From JAUPKT01 sp964427855 (GTDB taxonomy: Bacteria > Desulfobacterota > Desulfomonilia > Desulfomonilales > Desulfomonilaceae), in NCBI GenBank assembly GCA_964427855.1, contig CAYRVH010000005.1, positions 17,151-81,150 on the forward strand: a DNA stretch of 64,000 bases, written 5' to 3'. The notes under the pieces were generated by a model. That model did not search any database. It was not told the DNA's origin and saw only the letters and a list, made by a program, of their open reading frames with translations. The number at the start of each line of letters is the position of its first letter. Positions within the stretch are counted from its first letter, which is position 1. Below, in pieces: positions 59,816 to 64,000 of this stretch. Both the position numbers and the translations under genes were made by a program.

Positions 59816-61720
59816 TTGCTGGATCTCATGAGAAGACACGCCCGCTCGTGGCTCATCAAAGTGGCTTTGGGCGGGATCATTATTGTGTTCATCTTTTGGT
59901 ACGGATGGTCGGGCCCAGGCGATAAGAGCCAAACATACGCAGCCCGAGTCAACGGAACGGTCATCAGTTATGACCAGTTCTATAATGTCTATGAAAGCGA
60001 ATTGGAAAAGATTCGGCTGAGATTCGGAGGGGCGCTTCCACCGGAGCTGATGCAAAAGGTTAACCTTAAGAAAAGCGTCATTACAGGCCTTGTTCGCCAA
60101 GTGCTCATGCTGCAAGAGGCGGCCCGCCTCGGCATGTTCGTGACGGACGAAGACCTCGCGCGCGACGTAAAATCAAACCCACAATTTCAACGAGACGGCG
60201 TATTCGATCCGAACATGTACAGAATCTACTTGCAATCCATTAAGCTGACCCCGGCGGTGTACGAACAGACCCGGAAACAGGAACTCCTCCAGGAACAGCT
60301 GATCAGACTGCTGACGGACTCGGTAAAGACCGATCCTGAAGAGATCAAAAGATGGTGGCACTTTCAGAACGACAAGGTTGTCCTCTCTGTGCTCTTGATA
60401 AAGCCTGAAGCCAAAGAAACGAGAGAGATCGATTCAAAGGCCCTGGAATCCTTCTTCCGTAAAAACGAAAAAAAATATGAAATACCTGAATCGGTTAATC
60501 TGAAATATGTTGTATTTTCCTGGGCAGACCTCGAAAAGAAACTCGAGGTGACCGAAGAAGAGATCCATGAGTATTTCGTGATGCACCCCAAGGATTTTAC
60601 TGTCCCCGAAAAGGTTCATGTCAAGATCATCCTGTTGAAAATACCAGAAGGCAGCGATCAGAAGGCAGTAGACGAAATAAAACAGAAGGCAGAGGAGGTA
60701 AGAAAGCGCATCCAGGCTGGTGAGAGCTTTGAAGAGCTCGCCAAGGCCGAGTCGCAGGATAGAGCGTCAGCGGAGAAGGGAGGCGACCTCGGTTCCATCG
60801 CAAGAGGTTCCTTGGCCCCTGAGCTGGAGGAAGCGGCCTTTAAGACCCAGGTCGGAAGCGTATCAGAGCCCGTAAAGACGAAGCAGGGTTATTACTTGAT
60901 CAAAGTAGAGGAAAAACAACCCGAAGTCGCCAAGCCATTCGAAGCTGTTCATGACGAGATTAAAGCGAGGCTCTTAGAAACAAAGGCGCGCAAGCAGCTT
61001 CCCGCGGTGGCGGAGGACTTTTATGAGCAGGTGTATCGCACTGAGGACCTTGAAGGCCAAGCAAAAAAATTCGGTTTCCCCGTCTGGGAACAGAATTTTG
61101 TGTCCAGGAAAGGGGCGCTGGACCACGTTGGGTCAGAACCTGAAGTGATTGAAGACGCCTTCCGCCTCAAGACTGGCGAGGTCTCCAAGATGATCAAAAC
61201 CGGCGACACATACGTCGTCACCAAGCTCATCAGTCGCAACAAAGAGCGCATGCCTCCTCTCGAAGAGGTGCGAGAGCGGGTCGTAAAAGATTATATGAAT
61301 GATCAGGCTCGGCTGGAAGCCGAAAAAAAGGCTGAAACCATTATCAAGGCGCTCAGGGAATCGCCGGACAAGGGTAATGAGATGATTGCTCAGATGGGCT
61401 TGACCTGGGAAAATCTCGACCCTGTGTCGCGCACGGCCGGGTTTGTCCCACTCCTCGGGAATTCCTCAGACGTCACGGAAATGCTCTCCATCATCTCGAT
61501 GGAATCCCCGATCTTTGTTCGGCCTATTGTTGTGGAGGATGGGGCCGCAGCCGTAGTAAAGCTCACCGGCATCGAAAAAGCCAGCGACGAACAATTCGCT
61601 AAAGACGCCGCCGCGTTTGAGAGCTGGGTGTCCGAAGTGCGGAGGACCGAATTCCTCAAAGGATGGATCAAGCTGCTCGAAGACCGCTCCAAGATAGAGA
61701 TCAACGACAAATTGATGTGA
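59816..61720 (+). CDS. ppiD: PpiD-like periplasmic chaperone with SurA-type and parvulin domains
   Basis: A 634-residue inner-membrane chaperone that helps newly secreted proteins fold. From the TTG at 59816 (AAAGGAG 8 nt upstream) it begins LLDLMRRHARSWLIKVALGG, followed by a membrane segment (about 14-30, IIIVFIFWYGW) and SurA_N-like helices. The parvulin domain (about 263-365) includes FEELAKAESQDRASAEKGG and FKTQVGSVSEPVKTKQGYY. The long C-terminal region has a second, degenerate parvulin-like segment. A GTG at 59783 lacks an RBS. The gene is the last before a family B repeat. Confidence 0.9.
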   Translation: MLDLMRRHARSWLIKVALGGIIIVFIFWYGWSGPGDKSQTYAARVNGTVISYDQFYNVYESELEKIRLRFGGALPPELMQKVNLKKSVITGLVRQVLMLQEAARLGMFVTDEDLARDVKSNPQFQRDGVFDPNMYRIYLQSIKLTPAVYEQTRKQELLQEQLIRLLTDSVKTDPEEIKRWWHFQNDKVVLSVLLIKPEAKETREIDSKALESFFRKNEKKYEIPESVNLKYVVFSWADLEKKLEVTEEEIHEYFVMHPKDFTVPEKVHVKIILLKIPEGSDQKAVDEIKQKAEEVRKRIQAGESFEELAKAESQDRASAEKGGDLGSIARGSLAPELEEAAFKTQVGSVSEPVKTKQGYYLIKVEEKQPEVAKPFEAVHDEIKARLLETKARKQLPAVAEDFYEQVYRTEDLEGQAKKFGFPVWEQNFVSRKGALDHVGSEPEVIEDAFRLKTGEVSKMIKTGDTYVVTKLISRNKERMPPLEEVRERVVKDYMNDQARLEAEKKAETIIKALRESPDKGNEMIAQMGLTWENLDPVSRTAGFVPLLGNSSDVTEMLSIISMESPIFVRPIVVEDGAAAVVKLTGIEKASDEQFAKDAAAFESWVSEVRRTEFLKGWIKLLEDRSKIEINDKLM

Positions 61721-61740
61721 CGCATCGGTTCGTGGAACCA

Positions 61741-61899
61741 TATAACCGTTCTCAAAAGAAATCGCGAAATGCTCAGATGTCACATCGTCATTGCCATGAA
61801 AATGGGAATCCAGGAAACTCAGGATTGAGAAACACTTTCGTGAGGATGACGCAATGAGGGTACACGGCCCCAAATAAGTGATTAATTTCGAGAATTCCT
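61741..61899 (+). mobile_element. MITE-like repeat, family B copy 4
   Basis: A full copy: TATAACCGTTCTCAAAAGAA at the left, ATGAAAATGGGAATCCAGGA in the core, CACTTTCGTGAGGATGACGC and GTGATTAATTTCGAGAATT at the right. The left end reversed gives GCGATTTCTTTTGAGAACGG, which matches the right end (GTGATTAATTTCGAGAATT), so these are imperfect terminal inverted repeats. It begins 20 bp after the ppiD stop. Confidence 0.8.
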
Positions 61900-62174
61900 C
61901 TAAACGCCATTGATTTGCGCGTTGAAAATAGCCAAGCCGTCCGCGTCGCGCGAAGAGCCTGCCAGTCTGTTTACCCCTCCTCAAATATCTTCATGGCCCG
62001 CTGTTTATGTAGTGTGAGGGCTCAGTCGGGTCCTCAGCAACTTTCTTGATCGCATTCTGTCCATCAGGAGCTGAAACAATATATAGAGGCACATCTCACA
62101 GGATAAATGGACTCGCAGAAGGCTGCCGATTGCAGAGCAAACTCATCCACAATACACACTTCTATTTCTTTTCC
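61900..62174. other. intergenic region, nothing assignable
   Basis: The stretch after the repeat up to the response regulator end shows no gene and no further repeat. No terminator hairpin for the convergent ppiD and regulator genes was seen. Confidence 0.4.
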
Positions 62175-63179
62175 TTACGTGTGACCTTTCAAAATCTCAT
62201 CAGCGAAATCGGGATACAATTTTTTCATACAGTCAGGACAAAGGCTGTGACTGAATTGGGCTTCTGAATGCTCGCTTACGTATCTTTCCACGTCGTTCCA
62301 ATAACCCTGGTCGTCACGTATCTTCTTGCAAGAAGCGCAAATGGGGAGGAGTCCACTCAGTTTTTTGACTCCTGAAAGAGCTTTCTGAAGATTTTCAATC
62401 ATGGTCTGCTTGTCCTGTTCCGCACGTTTGAGAGATGTGATGTCGCTGATTGTCAGAAGCAAATGATCTTCATCTCCGGACTTGAAACGGCATAAACCGC
62501 AGTCTAGCCAGACCTCTCGCCCAAATGCGGTGGTGCCATGAACTTGGAGTGTTTTTTCTCCTCCGGTAGCCAAGACTTCTTCAGCGGCAGCCAAGAGACC
62601 GCACACCTTCCACGAATCAAGCTGACGAAAGTTTTGGCCAAGTAACTGTTCCTTCGTGCCCCCGATGATGTGCGCCATCGCCACATTCGTGAACGTTGTG
62701 CGCCCGTCGAAACTATATGTGGCTATTCCTACAGAAGAAGTGGCCAAGATCTTTTGGTTGAATTCGAGGGCTTCATTCAGGCGCTTTTCCGCTTCCTTCA
62801 ATCTCAACAAGGATTTGACTCTGGCGAGCAGTTCCCGATTAGGAATGGGTCTTACTATATAACCATCGGCGCCCTGATCCAAACCTTCGGCTAGACTGTC
62901 TGAGTCAGTCTTGATGCCTGATAACAGAACCACATAAATGTCCTTGGTTGCAGGGTTGGCCTTGATGTGCTTACAAACCTCACGCCCATCAATATCCGGC
63001 AGGACTACATCCAGGAGTATCAGGTCGGGTTTCTGGTCAGTCGCCAGCCTTAAACACTCGGTCCCTGTAGATGCCTCTAAGGTTTCATAACCTCCGGACT
63101 TCAAAACTCGAGACACGCCGTGAAGCGCATAAGGTTGATCATCCACAATCAAAATGAGTGAAGGCTTGTCATTATTCAC
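62175..63179 (-). CDS. response regulator with PAS domain and C-terminal Cys motif
   Basis: This 334-residue protein has a receiver domain (about 1-122) with acidic pair Asp13-14 and phospho-acceptor Asp57 (LILLDVVLPDIDG). The conserved Lys near residue 108 is Arg (VRPIPNREL), a substitution that can alter signalling. A PAS domain follows (about 140-255; TYSFDGRTTFTNVAMAHIIG). The C-terminal part has LLPICASCKKIRDDQGYW and a last CPDC, the four Cys placed as a possible zinc or redox site; this tail is recalled from many deltaproteobacterial PAS proteins. It lies 110 bp downstream of the histidine kinase on the same strand. No DNA-binding domain is seen. Confidence 0.85.
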   Translation of the reverse strand: MNNDKPSLILIVDDQPYALHGVSRVLKSGGYETLEASTGTECLRLATDQKPDLILLDVVLPDIDGREVCKHIKANPATKDIYVVLLSGIKTDSDSLAEGLDQGADGYIVRPIPNRELLARVKSLLRLKEAEKRLNEALEFNQKILATSSVGIATYSFDGRTTFTNVAMAHIIGGTKEQLLGQNFRQLDSWKVCGLLAAAEEVLATGGEKTLQVHGTTAFGREVWLDCGLCRFKSGDEDHLLLTISDITSLKRAEQDKQTMIENLQKALSGVKKLSGLLPICASCKKIRDDQGYWNDVERYVSEHSEAQFSHSLCPDCMKKLYPDFADEILKGHT

Positions 63180-63289
63180 GTGAGCCTCACATTCTCTTGT
63201 GTTGCGTTTGCATTAGTTCGAGGAAAACCCGTGTATAGTGTCTCCAAGACAATTTTTTTGACCAAAATCCGAACAAGATTCATGCTCTC

Positions 63290-63950
63290 CTAATCAGTCA
63301 ACAACGGCAAAGACACGTAGAACGTGGATCCTTTACCGACTTCGCTCTCAACCCACACTCTTCCTTTATGACCCGTCACAATCTTCCGCACGATTGCGAG
63401 TCCAAGGCCGGTACTATCCTCGCCCCCGGTCGCTCTTACAGTGGTTTTTTGAAACGGTTTGAACAAGTTGTCCATCTCGTTGGCTGGTATTCCGGGGCCT
63501 TGATCATTGACGGAAATGACAGCTTCTCTATCGGAACGCGTCACCTTAACCTTAATAACGCCTCCAGGGGGAGAAAACTTGATGGCGTTGCCAATCAGGT
63601 TATTGAGCACCTGTTCGATTTTTGCAGTGTCGATCTCAACAAAAAGCGCATTATTATCGTGTTGAAAAATTACATTAATCTGTTTTTTCGACGCCAGCGC
63701 GCGGTGCAATGTGACATTACGCTCAACCATAGCGACCAAGTCGGTGGTTGCAAGTTCCAGTTCCAACTTGCCGGATTCTATTTTTGCAATATCCAGAAGA
63801 TCGTTAACAAGTCTTAACATGAAACGGCTTGACGAATGTATTATAGACACGAACTCCATTTGTTCTGGCGTCAGAGATTCCGACCCTTCATCGCAGAGAA
63901 ACTCACTGTACATCTGTATAGCGTTCAAAGGGTTTCTCAGGTCGTGAGCC
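63290..63950 (-). CDS. histidine kinase, C-terminal part, damaged at the window edge
   Basis: The frame contains AHDLRNPLNAIQMYSEF (H box), helical linkers, LVNDLLDIAKIESGKLEL, the N box NLIGNAIKFSPPGG, DQGPGIPANEM, FKPFQKT and GLGLAIVRKIV, so the ATPase domain is complete. Upstream the frame hits TAG at 63953-63951, while a second frame reads INLVRLYKEAGPA, the expected linker before the H box. So the gene is shifted and shortened right before the H box, by a deletion or an assembly error. The TTG start at 63928 inside the H box is not a real start. It partners with the receiver-PAS gene downstream. Confidence 0.7.
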
Positions 63951-64000
63951 TAGCTGGTCCGGCTTCTTTGTACAACCGAACGAGATTTATAAGTGGTACG

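Noticed and set aside
61663..61857. 64-codon plus-strand open frame after ppiD
   Set aside because: It starts inside ppiD and reads through family B copy 4; it is repeat-derived.

Overview
The window reads as a draft or metagenome-assembled scaffold from an anaerobic deltaproteobacterium (Desulfobacterota). The evidence is a giant two-module acyl-CoA dehydratase/reductase activase, a tungsten-type aldehyde ferredoxin oxidoreductase (AOR), a split acyl-CoA carboxylase operon, BKACE and LUD-domain proteins, and dispersed palindromic repeats in most gene-poor gaps. Three runs of N (1142-1249, 24489-24502, 39077-39106) mark assembly gaps, two of them at a repeat. The lineage is inferred from gene content; no rRNA or tRNA gene was found.

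Region 1 (1-12.7 kb) is mostly housekeeping: a partial murF, a speD-mogA-dciA run on the minus strand, a PhoU-like protein, the 1429-codon activase and yraN, with repeats between. Region 2 (12.7-30 kb) holds a phenylacetate-CoA ligase-like enzyme, a frameshifted AsmA-family envelope protein, a hydrolase, a zinc-ribbon membrane protein, a DegP/HtrA protease with a clear terminator, ilvE, an O-antigen ligase-like protein, lutB-lutC without lutA, an M23 lipoprotein, alanine dehydrogenase and a Bcp peroxiredoxin.

Region 3 (30.4-40 kb) is a catabolic operon on the minus strand: TetR regulator, two acyl-CoA dehydrogenases, carboxyltransferase, biotin carboxylase, biotin carrier, enoyl-CoA hydratase and BKACE, with a second crotonase divergent. 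It resembles leucine (Liu) or acyclic-terpene (Atu) catabolism, but BKACE stands where HMG-CoA lyase would be expected. A perfect 7-4-7 palindrome over a TTGACA box upstream of tetR is a good operator candidate. Region 4 (40-42.3 kb) is an accessory patch: a dead IS3-type transposase tail, a rhodanese and a frameshifted ChrA, with the insertion-sequence end repeated on the far side.

Region 5 (42.3-56.2 kb) is the most novel part. A LysR gene faces an eleven-gene plus-strand run: two CrtI/phytoene-desaturase-like FAD enzymes around an 86-residue orphan, an SDR, a two-piece ATP-dependent phosphotransferase like phenylphosphate synthase (swivelling-His subunit and ATP-grasp subunit), two dimeric alpha+beta-barrel proteins, an HD protein, an AOR and a Tm-1-like UPF0261 protein. 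Together they suggest phosphorylation-primed anaerobic oxidation of a hydrophobic alcohol; the substrate is unknown. Region 6 (56.4-64 kb) has an LsrF-like thiolase with a zinc alcohol dehydrogenase and an M24 protein, then a PpiD-like chaperone and a response regulator next to a damaged histidine kinase that runs to the window edge.
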